Shown piece after piece: positions 1 through 9,392 of a DNA stretch of 64,000 nt (position 1 is the stretch's first letter; each line of letters starts with the position of its first letter). The stretch is from Gemmatimonadota bacterium (GTDB lineage Bacteria; Gemmatimonadota; Gemmatimonadetes; Gemmatimonadales; Gemmatimonadaceae). The position numbers and the translations under genes were made by a program. The stretch spans positions 310,001-374,000 of the forward strand of contig JAZKBK010000004.1 in assembly GCA_040388625.1 (NCBI GenBank), read 5' to 3'. The notes under the pieces were generated by a model. The model was given only the letters and a program-made list of their open reading frames with translations, made no database searches and was not told where the DNA came from.

Positions 1-615
1 GCGAACGAGGCGTCCAGCACCACCAGGAAGCCTGCATTCAGGCAGCCGGCGCCGGTGGTCGTGGCGCCACCCGTCGTCGCGCCCGTAGATTCGGTTACGG
101 TTCCCCCACCCGCGAATCCGGCGGACTCGGCCTCTGCATCCGCGTACGCTGTCGAGGTGACGGCATGGAATTCGAAGGACGACGCGAACGAGACACTCGC
201 CCGCTTTCGTGACATTCTTCCGGCCGGCACCATTTCACCGGTACCGGTGGGACCCAATCGTGATAGATATTTCAAGCTGATCGTCGGCGCATACCCGATG
301 AGAAACGAAGCCGACGCCGAGCTCGCCGTGCTGCGGCACAAGAACGTTACGCCGACGCCACAGCTTGGCACCGTCGTGCGCACGCCGTACGCCCTCCTGA
401 TAGACAGCTCGGCGGTTGGAAGGCCCAGCGAGCTCGTCAGGAAATATCCGGAAGCCAGAAAGTGGGGCTCGTACGTCCTGGCACAGAAGGACGGATCGCT
501 CAAACTCTACGCGGGCGCCTTCGAGCGGCCGGAAGACGCGGCTGCATTGATGCTGACGCTGCGTGCTGAAAAGCTCACACCTACACTCGTATATCGCACA
601 GGGAGAACACCGTAA
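1..615 (+). CDS. SPOR-repeat protein, 3' part only
   Basis: The reading frame is open from the first base of the window, so the gene starts upstream and only its last 204 codons are visible. After a Pro/Val/Ala-rich linker there are two similar segments, roughly visible residues 50-118 and 133-200, with the SPOR pattern of a short hydrophobic strand (VEVTAW, YVLAQK) followed by helices and a GAY or GAF turn (KLIVGAY, LKLYAGAF). SPOR domains bind denuded septal peptidoglycan, so a cell-envelope or division-site role is likely (family knowledge). The stop codon directly abuts the TTG start of smc, suggesting co-transcription. Confidence 0.75.
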   Translation, partial: ANEASSTTRKPAFRQPAPVVVAPPVVAPVDSVTVPPPANPADSASASAYAVEVTAWNSKDDANETLARFRDILPAGTISPVPVGPNRDRYFKLIVGAYPMRNEADAELAVLRHKNVTPTPQLGTVVRTPYALLIDSSAVGRPSELVRKYPEARKWGSYVLAQKDGSLKLYAGAFERPEDAAALMLTLRAEKLTPTLVYRTGRTP

Positions 616-3600
616 TTGCGGTTGACCAAACTCGAGCTGCACGGATTCAAGTCTTTCGCCGATCACACTGAACTGGTCTTCGAGCCAGGAGCCACGGCAA
701 TCGTGGGCCCCAACGGCTCTGGCAAGTCCAACGTGTCGGACGCCGTGCGCTGGGTATTGGGCGAGCAGCGTGCACGTACGCTGCGCGGCGGCAAGATGGA
801 GGACGTGATCTTCCAGGGTTCTTCCGCGCGCAAGGCGGTGAACATTGCCGAAGTCTCACTGCATTTCGACAACGAGGACGGCGGCTTCAACGTTCCGTTC
901 CGCGAGGTCGTCATCACGCGCCGGCTGAGCCGGTCCGGCGAGAGCGACTACTTCATCAACCGGTCACCGGCCAGGCTGCGCGACATTCAGGACATGGTCC
1001 GCGGCACGGGACTCGGCGCTGATTCCGGCGTCGTGATCGAATCACGCATGCTCGACGCTCTGCTCTCCGATCGTCCCGACGACCGTCGTGAGCTATTCGA
1101 GGAAGCGGCCGGCATCGGCCTCTACCGCGACCGCAAGCGCAGCACGGAGCGCCGGTTGGAGGAGACCACTGTCGATCTGGCCCGACTCGGCGATCTCCTG
1201 AACGAGAAGGAAAGCCACGTTCGCTCTCTCGCCCGTCAGCGCAAGCGCGCCGAGCGACACGCGGAGCTGACGAGTCGCCGGTTTTCGGTCGACATCACAC
1301 TCGCAGCGCGCGAGATGGCGGCCTGGAGCACCGAGCTGGACGAGCTTCGCGACCGGCTCGCCGCGCTGCGTGAGTCAGCGCCGACGGAGCACGAGCGTGT
1401 GTTTGCAGCAGAAGGCGCACGCGATACCGCGCACGCCGCACGCGCGACTGCCGAGGGCGGCCGTAGCGAGCTCGCGCGCCTCGTTGCCGAGCAACGGGAG
1501 CGCGCACAACAGCTTCGTGGCGAGATCGCCGTCGCCGAAGAGCGTCGCCGCAACGCTGCCGCCCATCGCGAGCGTGCGGAAGAAGAGCGGCGCGAGCGCG
1601 GTGACACTGCGCAGCGTGTCGAGACCGAGCTGTCGGAAGCAGCCGCTTCGCGCGCTCAGCTGGAGGCGGATCTCTCCGCGCTCAGCGAGCAGCTCAGCGA
1701 GCGCGCCACCAGCGAGGAAATCGCCCGAACGGCACTCTCGGCAGCGCGCGGCGCTGTGGAGCAGGCCGAGCGGCGCGCGCGTGAGCTGCGGGAGCAGGTC
1801 CACCGTCTGACGATGGATCGCGACGCTGCAGAGCGCGAGCGACAGGATGTGCTACGTCGTCACGAGGCGATAAGGAACGAGCAGTTGCAGTTGTTCGATG
1901 CCGCCGAGCTCGTTGCGCGGGAAGTCGAGGATGCGCGCGTCGCGCTCGACGTGGCACGCGTTCGCGTGGTGGAGACCGCCGACATTCGCGACTCCGCCGA
2001 AGCCGATGTTCGAGCAGCGCGCGAGGCCGATTCTGTAGCACGCAGCGATGCACTCCGCGCGGAAGAAGCGCACGCCGCGCTGGAAGGCCGTGCACACGCA
2101 CTCCAGGCACTCGAGCGCGAGCGCGTGGGCCTGGCACCCGCGGCGGCAAAATTGCTGCGCGAGCGCGGCAAGTTTGCCGACGGAGCCATCCTCGGCCCGC
2201 TCAGCGATTACATCAGTGCGGGATCCGTTCCCGCCGCGCTTATCGAGCGATATCTGGGCGCGACGGTGCATGCGGTGCTGGTGCGCGACCGCTCAGCCGC
2301 GGATACGATCCGTGCGTGGCACGTGGCCACGCAGCCGGGCCCGCTGCTGTTGCTTCCCGTCGACGCGACGTTCGCCTCGACCTCGCAGACCGCACCCGAC
2401 GATCTCGCCACGCTCGTCAATGCGACCGACCCTGTCGCCGCGGGTTGGGTACGCGCGCTGCTCGGCGACGTTCGCGCGGTCGAGGAGGCCACGGCGTTCG
2501 TCGACGCGCGCGGCGCTGTATGGCTGCCAGCAAGTGTAGCTGGCCCCGGACCTCTGCGTCGTCGCGCGGAGCTCACCGATATCACGCGTGAGATGGAGAC
2601 CGCCGCCGCAAACCTTCGGAACGCCGCGGCGATCGCGAGCGGTGCGCGTGAAGCGCTCGATGTTGCGATGCAGGCATCTGCGGCTGCCGCGGACGCTGCT
2701 GCCATCGCCGCGCGGGAGGCACGTCATGCGGAAGAGGGCGTGAATGAGATTCTGCGCCGTCATCAGCGTGCCACGCGTGAAGTGACCGAGGCGGATCTTG
2801 CGCTCGCCAAACTCTCCGAGCGCGCCGAGGCACTAGTGCAGCGCGCAAGGGAGATCGAGGCCGAGATCGCGCGCATCAACGATGCGGTGCATGCACATGA
2901 CGCGACGCTGCTGGAGCATCGTCGTGCATTGAGCGAGGCGGAGAGCTCTCACGATCATACGCGCGAGCTGCGCACGGCGGCCCAGGTGCAGCAGGCGCAG
3001 GCGCAAGCCAGGCTGCAGGTCGTCACCGATCGCGAGCGCCGTCTTCGCGAGGAAGAGACGATGGCAATATCGCGTCTCTCCGCGCTGCAGTCGGAGCTGA
3101 GCACGCTTTCGCAGGATGATGCCGCGCTCACCTCGCAACTTGCCGACTGGGCACTCGATCTCGAAGCACGCGATGGCGTACTGCGCGATACCGAAGCCCA
3201 GTTGTCCGACGCGGAGCGCGCGGTGCGGCTCGCGGACGAGACACTATCGCAAGCCGATCATGCCCTCGATCAGGTGCGGCGGGAGGCTGCGAATATTTCC
3301 GATCAGCTTCATGCCGCGGAGTTGCGCTACACCGAGCTGTCCGGCCGCCGCACGGCGATTCGTGAGCGGCTCGAAACCGAATGGCGGCGACCGCTGGATG
3401 AGTTGATGGCCGAATGCGTCCAGCTGGAAGACGAAGACGATTCGCTGCGGGCCGAAGCCGCCGATCTCCGTGCGCAGCTCGAGTCGCTCGGCCAGGTCAA
3501 TCCGCTTGCGATCGAGGAGCACCAGGAGGAGAGCAAGGCCGTCGAATTCCTGCGCCAGCAGCGTGCAGATCTGGACGAGGCGCGGGCCAAGCTGCAGCAG

Positions 3601-4155
3601 GCGATCCGTGAGATCGATGCGACGGCGCGAGAGCTGTTCCTCACCACGTTCGTTCAGGTGCGCGAGAACTTCCGACACATCTTCATGACGTTGTTCGGCG
3701 GCGGCGACTGCGACGTGCGTCTGCAGAATCCCGATGCGCCGCTCGACAGCGACATCGAGATCCACGCATCTCCGCGCGGCAAGAAGACGCAGCGAATCCA
3801 TCTGCTCTCGAGCGGTGAGCGTGCACTGGTTGCGCTGTCCCTGCTGTTCGGCATCTTCCTCATGAAGCCGAGTCCGTTCTGTCTCATGGACGAGGTTGAC
3901 GCTCCGCTCGACGACGCGAACATCGGGCGCTTCGTGCGGATGTTGAACGAGTTCAAGGCGAACACACAGTTCATCGTGATCACGCACAACCCGCGCACCA
4001 CGACCGAATCGGCTGATGCAGTGTACGGTGTAACCATGCAGGAGCCCGGCGTGTCATCCATCGTCAGTGTGCGATTGCGCGGCCCTGCGGTGGAAGAGGC
4101 GATTGCCGGATCCATACCTGCCGCAAAGTCCGAGCCGGCGACGGCTGGAGTTTAA
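616..4155 (+). CDS. smc: Chromosome segregation SMC ATPase
   Basis: Full-length SMC protein of 1179 residues that compacts and segregates the chromosome with ScpA/ScpB (family knowledge). The Walker A motif GPNGSGKSN lies at residues 31-39, two long Arg/Ala/Glu-rich coiled coils flank a hinge near residues 515-650, the ABC signature LSSGERAL is near 1063 and the Walker B CLMDEVDAPLD near 1089. The start is a TTG immediately after the upstream stop; residue 1 gives the expected RLTKLELHGFKSF opening of SMC proteins, so no other start is needed. It is followed by the DAHP synthase after a 59-base gap. scpA and scpB are not in the window. Confidence 0.97.
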   Translation: MRLTKLELHGFKSFADHTELVFEPGATAIVGPNGSGKSNVSDAVRWVLGEQRARTLRGGKMEDVIFQGSSARKAVNIAEVSLHFDNEDGGFNVPFREVVITRRLSRSGESDYFINRSPARLRDIQDMVRGTGLGADSGVVIESRMLDALLSDRPDDRRELFEEAAGIGLYRDRKRSTERRLEETTVDLARLGDLLNEKESHVRSLARQRKRAERHAELTSRRFSVDITLAAREMAAWSTELDELRDRLAALRESAPTEHERVFAAEGARDTAHAARATAEGGRSELARLVAEQRERAQQLRGEIAVAEERRRNAAAHRERAEEERRERGDTAQRVETELSEAAASRAQLEADLSALSEQLSERATSEEIARTALSAARGAVEQAERRARELREQVHRLTMDRDAAERERQDVLRRHEAIRNEQLQLFDAAELVAREVEDARVALDVARVRVVETADIRDSAEADVRAAREADSVARSDALRAEEAHAALEGRAHALQALERERVGLAPAAAKLLRERGKFADGAILGPLSDYISAGSVPAALIERYLGATVHAVLVRDRSAADTIRAWHVATQPGPLLLLPVDATFASTSQTAPDDLATLVNATDPVAAGWVRALLGDVRAVEEATAFVDARGAVWLPASVAGPGPLRRRAELTDITREMETAAANLRNAAAIASGAREALDVAMQASAAAADAAAIAAREARHAEEGVNEILRRHQRATREVTEADLALAKLSERAEALVQRAREIEAEIARINDAVHAHDATLLEHRRALSEAESSHDHTRELRTAAQVQQAQAQARLQVVTDRERRLREEETMAISRLSALQSELSTLSQDDAALTSQLADWALDLEARDGVLRDTEAQLSDAERAVRLADETLSQADHALDQVRREAANISDQLHAAELRYTELSGRRTAIRERLETEWRRPLDELMAECVQLEDEDDSLRAEAADLRAQLESLGQVNPLAIEEHQEESKAVEFLRQQRADLDEARAKLQQAIREIDATARELFLTTFVQVRENFRHIFMTLFGGGDCDVRLQNPDAPLDSDIEIHASPRGKKTQRIHLLSSGERALVALSLLFGIFLMKPSPFCLMDEVDAPLDDANIGRFVRMLNEFKANTQFIVITHNPRTTTESADAVYGVTMQEPGVSSIVSVRLRGPAVEEAIAGSIPAAKSEPATAGV

Positions 4156-4214
4156 TTGACTGAACGGCGCCACGCCGTGTGTGGTTCGGCGCCATACCTG
4201 AGATAGAGAGCATC

Positions 4215-5249
4215 ATGCTTGTAGTCATGCGCCATGGCGCGCCCGCGGCGGACGTGGAGCGCGTAGTTGCGGTCATAAATGAGATGGGGTACGTCGCGCA
4301 TCCGATGCCCGGTGCGCAGCGCACGGCAGTAGGACTTGTTGGCAACGATGGACGCGTCGATGCGGGTCGGATCGAAGCGTTGCCGAGTGTCGTGCGAATC
4401 ATTCATGTAACGCAGCCGTACAAGCAGGTATCGCGCGAATGGCGGCCCGAGTCGACCGTAGTCACGATCGCGCCCGGCGTTTCGTTCGGCGGCAAGGATG
4501 TGCCCGTGATAGCGGGTCCATGCTCCGTTGAATCGGAAGCCCAGATCATTCGCGCTGCCGAGCTGGTGCGCGACGCCGGCGGAACGGCGCTTCGCGGCGG
4601 CGCATTCAAGCCACGCAGCTCGCCATATGCGTTTCAGGGACTCGGCGTGGAGGGCCTGAAGCTGCTCGTTCGGGCGCGCGAAGAAACCGGGCTTCCGATC
4701 GTGACCGAAGCGATGGACGATGAAGGCGCGCGACTGGTTGGAGAGCACGCCGACTGCATTCAGATAGGCGCGCGCAACATGCAGAATTATTCGCTGCTCA
4801 AGACTGTCGGAAAACTCGGCCGGCCCGTGTTGCTCAAGCGCGGAATGGCCGCGACGATCTCGGATCTCCTGCTAAGCGCCGAGTACATCCTCGCCGAGGG
4901 CAACAGCCAGGTGATTTTGTGCGAGCGTGGAGTTCGAACCTTCGATCCTGCTGTGCGCAACATGTTCGACCTCACTTCCATTCCGATGGTGCACGAGCTG
5001 TCGCACCTTCCGATCGTCGCAGATCCAAGTCATGGCACGGGACTGCGGGACATGGTGACACCGATGGCACGTGCAGCGGTCGCGGCTGGCGCGGACGGCA
5101 TAATCGTGGAGATGCACCCGGAGCCGGATCGTGCACTCTCGGACGGTGCGCAGTCGCTGTATCCCAAGCAGTTCGCCGATCTCATGATCGAGCTCCGCGG
5201 TGTGGCGCTGGCAATCGGCCGTGCGCTGCCCCCTTCACCGGAACGGTAG
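4215..5249 (+). CDS. aroF: 3-deoxy-7-phosphoheptulonate (DAHP) synthase
   Basis: First enzyme of the shikimate pathway, condensing phosphoenolpyruvate with erythrose 4-phosphate. At 344 residues it is of the AroA-I-beta/KDO8P-synthase-like type: a ferredoxin-like (ACT-like) N-terminal extension at about residues 1-70 precedes the TIM barrel, with VIAGPCSVES near residue 97, LKRGMAAT in the middle and DPSHGTG toward the end. The chosen ATG at 4215 opens MLVVMRHG, the usual start of this regulatory extension, and has a GAGAG sequence upstream; an in-frame ATG at 4179 would add 12 unconvincing residues. The N-terminal extension suggests allosteric control by an aromatic amino acid in related enzymes. 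Confidence 0.93.
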   Translation: MLVVMRHGAPAADVERVVAVINEMGYVAHPMPGAQRTAVGLVGNDGRVDAGRIEALPSVVRIIHVTQPYKQVSREWRPESTVVTIAPGVSFGGKDVPVIAGPCSVESEAQIIRAAELVRDAGGTALRGGAFKPRSSPYAFQGLGVEGLKLLVRAREETGLPIVTEAMDDEGARLVGEHADCIQIGARNMQNYSLLKTVGKLGRPVLLKRGMAATISDLLLSAEYILAEGNSQVILCERGVRTFDPAVRNMFDLTSIPMVHELSHLPIVADPSHGTGLRDMVTPMARAAVAAGADGIIVEMHPEPDRALSDGAQSLYPKQFADLMIELRGVALAIGRALPPSPER

Positions 5250-5274
5250 CCGCCCGGGCGGGTACACGATAGCC

Positions 5275-5952
5275 ATGAGATCATGCTACATCGTGTCCGC
5301 GCTCGCGCCGGCAATGCTCTGCGTTACCGCATCACTCGGAGCACAACGGCCCGAGGCAACACTGCAGCGCGCAATCGCAGCGTACGCGAACGCGGAAACG
5401 ATCGCGGTTCGGTTCGATCAGACTGTAACGAACCCCCTGACTGATCGAACGTTGACGTCCAGCGGCGAACTCATGCGCCGTCGCCCTAACCGGCTCTCGA
5501 TCTCGTTCGGGGGAACCAATCCAGATCGCATCGTCGCTGACGGAACGAATCTCTGGGTCTATCTCCCGAGCAGCGCGCCAGGACAGGTAATCAGGCTTCC
5601 GGCGGCCGGTGAGAGCGGAATGCTCGTCGACCCGATGGGGCAGATACTATCGGCTCCCGTGAGCAATTACGATGTCACCGACGCGGGCGCGAGCGTCGTC
5701 AGCGGCGAGGCAACACACGCGATAACGCTGACACCCAAGTCACGTACAGCTCTCTTCACAAAGGCGACTCTCTGGATCGACGACACGGACGGACTGGTCC
5801 GTCAGCTGGAATCGACCGAGCCGAGCGGACTTGTAAGGAAGATCACCGTGACGCGGTTCAGGACGAACGTCACGATCCCGCGATCAACGTTTCAGTTCAC
5901 TCCGCCGCCCAACGTTCGCGTCATCGATGGTGGCGGCATGATCGGCGGTTAG
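5275..5952 (+). CDS. LolA-like outer membrane lipoprotein carrier
   Basis: 225-residue exported protein. The chosen ATG gives a clear signal peptide (MRSCYIVSALAPAMLCVTASLGAQ). The mature part has the LolA pattern: VRFDQTVTNPLTDRTLTSSGEL, RRRPNRLSISF, a D-G-x-x-x-W-V-Y segment (DGTNLWVYLP) and a late LWIDDTDGLVRQLE. LolA chaperones lipoproteins across the periplasm from LolCDE to LolB (family knowledge), so this may be the LolA of the organism or a paralogue with another ligand. Its last 69 bases overlap the 3' end of the convergent DUF2520 gene. Confidence 0.85.
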   Translation: MRSCYIVSALAPAMLCVTASLGAQRPEATLQRAIAAYANAETIAVRFDQTVTNPLTDRTLTSSGELMRRRPNRLSISFGGTNPDRIVADGTNLWVYLPSSAPGQVIRLPAAGESGMLVDPMGQILSAPVSNYDVTDAGASVVSGEATHAITLTPKSRTALFTKATLWIDDTDGLVRQLESTEPSGLVRKITVTRFRTNVTIPRSTFQFTPPPNVRVIDGGGMIGG

Positions 5953-6741
5953 GCGCGCCGCGGCGCGCGTCAGCGCGTCGTAGACTGCGAGTGACTCCGG
6001 GTCGTCGCGCAGAGCTGCACGATGGGCAGCGATTCCTTCCGCGTCGCCGCGGGCCGCGGGCCCGGTGAGAACGTTGCGCGGTGATCCATGCTCGAGATTC
6101 GATACCGCGCCAGCCATGAGCCGCTGTACCACCTGCTCCGCCGTGCGCTCCTCGACTCCAGCGTGTGTCAGAATGCGCGCGGCCAGTGCGGCGAGTACGA
6201 CAGGAAAATTGGACGCCATGACGGCCGCGGCGTGGTACAACGCCTTGCCATTCGACGGAATGTTCATGGTTCTGGCGCCGATCGCGGCCGCCAGTCTGCG
6301 TGCAGCAGCGCACGCGGTCGGATCACCGTCGATCCCGACCCAACCGTCGTGTAGCGCCGCTGCGCCTCGCTCGGCGGTGGAAAATGGCGCGAGCGGGTGA
6401 AACGTCCCGCTCGGTGAGCCAGCGCCCCTGAGCTCCTCCAGGGCCGGTGGCGTAACGGTGCCGGACGTGTGAAGCACGATCGTGCCGTGCGTCATGGGGG
6501 ATCCCTTTTCCCGTGCAACGAGTGCGAGCGTGTGACAGGCCTCGTTGAGCTCACTGTCCGAAACTGCCAGGATTATGACGTTGGCCTCGCTCATCACGCG
6601 CGGATACTCTCCGCTCGTGGTCGCGCCATCGCGTGGCGTTCGTGCATGCACTCCCAACACCTGCAAACCTGCACTTCTGAACGCATAGGCGAGGCCGCGC
6701 CCGACCTTGCCGGCCCCGATGATGAAGATTCGCTCGCTCAC
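5884..6741 (-). CDS. Rossmann-fold DUF2520 protein (F420/NADP oxidoreductase-like)
   Basis: 285 residues. The N-terminal Rossmann domain carries the dinucleotide-binding sequence IGAGKVGRGLAYAF at residues 8-21, and the C-terminal half matches the DUF2520 helical domain (FHPLAPFS, then GKALYHAAAVMASNFPVVL). The family resembles ketopantoate reductase and F420-dependent NADP reductases, but no substrate is established, so the reaction is not named here. The start is GTG, with its first bases overlapping the TGA stop of the upstream protease gene (GTGA), indicating translational coupling. Its 3' end overlaps the convergent LolA-like gene by 69 bases. Confidence 0.85.
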   Translation of the reverse strand: MSERIFIIGAGKVGRGLAYAFRSAGLQVLGVHARTPRDGATTSGEYPRVMSEANVIILAVSDSELNEACHTLALVAREKGSPMTHGTIVLHTSGTVTPPALEELRGAGSPSGTFHPLAPFSTAERGAAALHDGWVGIDGDPTACAAARRLAAAIGARTMNIPSNGKALYHAAAVMASNFPVVLAALAARILTHAGVEERTAEQVVQRLMAGAVSNLEHGSPRNVLTGPAARGDAEGIAAHRAALRDDPESLAVYDALTRAAARLTADHAATIDDANVGRRSELKR

Positions 6742-8330
6742 TCACTCGGTCCGGCGTGCTGCATCTCTCCTGCCCTGTGCAGCGCGTCGGCCTGCGAACG
6801 CGAAGCACCAAGCAGGCGCTCCGCTGCGATCAACACCCGGTCATCCTGTGCCTTTCTCCGGAACTCTGCTTCCGCGCCGAAGACGTACCGCGCAACTTCA
6901 TACGCGAACAGGCGTGAGACCAACGGTGCCGCGTCATCGTAAGTGCTGCGGGGGACATCGACCGAGCGGGCCTGCATGCGCTTGTAGATCTCGTCGAGCA
7001 TGGCCGGCGTGACGGCGAAGTCCGGCGACTTGATCGCGTTGGTTGCCTTGATCTCCAATGCGTAGCCTGTCAGCGCGTCGTGAAACCGCGACACATTCAT
7101 ACCCAGCGCGCGCATGAGCGCCAGATTCTCCGGCGATGCAGTGGTGTCGGCAATCGTGACATCGGGTGTAATTCCCCCGCCACCGAGAACTGTGCGGCCG
7201 CCATCCGTACGATACTTGGGACGCGCAGGCTCGGAATCGCCGTTATCCGCGGCTGAGTTCGGCGGAGGACGCGAGATGAATCGACCGAGCGGCGTGCGCC
7301 ACCGAGCCGTGGTCAGGCGTACCGCGCCACCAGCCGTTACGGGGAATATGTGCTGCACGCTTCCCTTGCCGTACGTCGTCATCCCGAGCACGACCGCGCG
7401 GTCATGATCCTGCAACGCACCTGCGACAACTTCTGCAGCACTCGCCGATTTGTCGTCCACGAGTATGGCGATCGTAAGCTTTGGCCACCGCTGCGCCGCA
7501 GTATCCGTGAACACCACGTTGTCGCTGGAGTCGCGTCCCGAAGTGCTCGCGACGCGCTCGCCACGATCCAGAAAGAGATCCGCCACCGCAACGCCCTGAT
7601 CCAGCAGCCCGCCAGGGTTGGAGCGCAGATCCAGCGCCAGCGAAGTCGCGCCGGCATGGACCAGCGAATCCACCGTTGCCGCGAGCTCGCGCGCCGTCGA
7701 ATCGCTGAAGACGCTCAACGCAACATAGCCGACGCCGGATGGAAGCAACGCTGCGCGTTTGATCGCACTGTGATGAATCGCGGCGCGTGTAAGCTTCAGC
7801 GTCACCGGCGTCGCCGAGCCGGCATGCTGAATTGCAATCTCGACGACCGACCCTGGGACGCCACGCAACAGCTTCTGTACCTCCTCGGCTGTCCATCCGC
7901 TAACAGTCTTGCCGTCGATCTGCACGATGCGGTCGCCCGTGAGAATGCCAGCCTTCTCGCCCGGTCCGCCTGGCAACGGGTTGACGACAACGAGCGACCC
8001 GTCGCGCACGTCCACCTGCAGCCCGATGCCGGCGTAACTTCCCGACGTTCGCTCCGACAGGTTGTCCAGCCGCTCCGGCGTGAGATACGTGTCGTACGGA
8101 TCATCCAGCTCGGACAACATTCCATCCAGTGCCAGCTGGTACATGCGCGTGTCGCTGACCGTGTCGACGTAGTTGTCGCGTACGATCGCACTCACCTGAG
8201 AGAACAGTCTCGTGCCGTTCACTCTGGTGGTGACGGTGCCACGCTGAAACATCCATGCACCCGCCACGAGCGCTAGCGCGAGAATCGCGGCAAGCACGAT
8301 CGTCTTGGGGCGTGTCCTTCCATTACTCAC
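6738..8330 (-). CDS. S41 C-terminal processing peptidase with PDZ domain
   Basis: 530 residues. An N-terminal membrane anchor (TIVLAAILALALVAGAWMF) is followed by a helical region (YQLALDGMLSELDDPYDTYL), a PDZ domain (about residues 100-185, GIGLQVDVRDGSLVV to GDRIVQIDG) and the S41 protease core with the catalytic Ser in SASAAEVVAGAL and the Lys in YGKGSVQ. CtpA/Prc enzymes trim or degrade periplasmic proteins and tune peptidoglycan hydrolases (family knowledge). The frame is open 45 codons further upstream, but the GTG at 8330 overlaps the tmk stop (GTGA) and has AGGAGG nine bases before it, so that start is chosen. The C-terminal third is extended compared with short CtpA enzymes. Confidence 0.93.
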   Translation of the reverse strand: MSNGRTRPKTIVLAAILALALVAGAWMFQRGTVTTRVNGTRLFSQVSAIVRDNYVDTVSDTRMYQLALDGMLSELDDPYDTYLTPERLDNLSERTSGSYAGIGLQVDVRDGSLVVVNPLPGGPGEKAGILTGDRIVQIDGKTVSGWTAEEVQKLLRGVPGSVVEIAIQHAGSATPVTLKLTRAAIHHSAIKRAALLPSGVGYVALSVFSDSTARELAATVDSLVHAGATSLALDLRSNPGGLLDQGVAVADLFLDRGERVASTSGRDSSDNVVFTDTAAQRWPKLTIAILVDDKSASAAEVVAGALQDHDRAVVLGMTTYGKGSVQHIFPVTAGGAVRLTTARWRTPLGRFISRPPPNSAADNGDSEPARPKYRTDGGRTVLGGGGITPDVTIADTTASPENLALMRALGMNVSRFHDALTGYALEIKATNAIKSPDFAVTPAMLDEIYKRMQARSVDVPRSTYDDAAPLVSRLFAYEVARYVFGAEAEFRRKAQDDRVLIAAERLLGASRSQADALHRAGEMQHAGPSE

Positions 8331-9016
8331 TTCGCTACCTCCTGCTCCAGCGCGGCCGTCAGCTCGACGCCAAGTCGCGGCGCGTAGACCCCGATCGCAG
8401 CGACGATGCGACGAAACACATCGTCGGGTGATCCACCCGCGTCGACACTCACGATCGGACCGCACTCCGGATGGCGCCGCTGCCAGTCAGCTGTCGCGAA
8501 ATCGTCGAAGGCAGCACCGACGCGCGCATGAAATTCATCGCCCAGCTGTTCCATGTAATCGTGTCCTGAACGCTTGCCCGCGCGTGCGAGGCCGTCGTTG
8601 TCAGGAAGATGAAGCACGATCGTAACAGTGGGGGCCAGGTCTCCGACCGCCAGGTGGTTTGCCGCACGCACTTCGTTCGCGGGAAGGCCGCGTCCGTGAA
8701 TCTGATAGGCGTAGGTCGAGAGAAAGAACCGATCCAGCACTACCACGTTGCCGGCGACCAAAGCTGGTTGAATCTTTTCGCTCACGAGTTGTGCGCGTGA
8801 CGCCATGAATAGCAGCGCCTCCGCCGTCGGAGCAATGGTACGAAATGGTCGTAACAGCACGTCGCGGATCGCCTCGCCGAGCGACGTCCCGCCCGGCTCG
8901 CGAACATGGACGCAACCCAGTCCACTACGCGTAAGCTCTGCGACAAGCCGGCGCGCCTGCGTCGTCTTGCCTACCCCTTCGGCCCCCTCGAGGACTACGA
9001 GCTCTCCGCGATTCAC
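8327..9016 (-). CDS. tmk: Thymidylate kinase
   Basis: Phosphorylates dTMP to dTDP for dTTP synthesis. 229 residues from the GTG at 9016, ten bases after the ylbF-like stop; this start places the P-loop EGAEGVGKTTQ near residue 8, as expected. The DRX-type motif is DRFFLSTYAYQ, and VHVREPGGTSLGEAIR is the usual dTMP-binding region. An in-frame extension up to 9088 lies inside the upstream gene and is rejected. The gene sits between the YlbF-like gene and the protease in a compact operon. Confidence 0.95.
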   Translation of the reverse strand: MNRGELVVLEGAEGVGKTTQARRLVAELTRSGLGCVHVREPGGTSLGEAIRDVLLRPFRTIAPTAEALLFMASRAQLVSEKIQPALVAGNVVVLDRFFLSTYAYQIHGRGLPANEVRAANHLAVGDLAPTVTIVLHLPDNDGLARAGKRSGHDYMEQLGDEFHARVGAAFDDFATADWQRRHPECGPIVSVDAGGSPDDVFRRIVAAIGVYAPRLGVELTAALEQEVAK

Positions 9017-9026
9017 CGTACGTTGC

Positions 9027-9383
9027 TCAGCCGAGCGTGATAATGGAACTCTGTGCGCCTTTCTGGATCCCGTCGGTGATCCAGTCATTCACGTGACGCA
9101 TGACCTTGTCCAGATTCTCCTGCGCAACCGCGACACGCTGATAGGACGGATTGGTCTGAACCTTGGTTAGAAGCGCGTCGAGCTGCTTCTCCATATCGTC
9201 CGTCGGCTCGTCGCCACGCTGCATCATGGCCTGCGCCTCGCGCCTGAGCCCTTCCATCTGCCGCAATAAAGCGGTGGCTTCGCCGTCCGCCGCCAGCGCT
9301 TCATTCGCACGCGTCACGGCGCGGTATTCGTCGCTCTGACCGATGATTCTGCCCAGCTCACGAGCCTTGTCTTCCAGTGCCAC
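9027..9383 (-). CDS. YlbF/YmcA-family protein
   Basis: 118 residues, almost entirely helical and rich in Glu, Gln and Ala. It has the features of the YlbF/YmcA (Com_YlbF) family: an opening LEDKARELGRIIGQSDEYRA, a mid-region of charged helices and a closing hydrophobic helix. In Bacillus these proteins form the Y-complex that controls RNase Y (family knowledge); the role in this organism is unknown. The ATG at 9383 is preceded by AGGAGG (plus-strand complement at 9391-9396). Located between prmC and tmk. Confidence 0.85.
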   Translation of the reverse strand: MALEDKARELGRIIGQSDEYRAVTRANEALAADGEATALLRQMEGLRREAQAMMQRGDEPTDDMEKQLDALLTKVQTNPSYQRVAVAQENLDKVMRHVNDWITDGIQKGAQSSIITLG

Positions 9384-9392
9384 ACGTACCTC

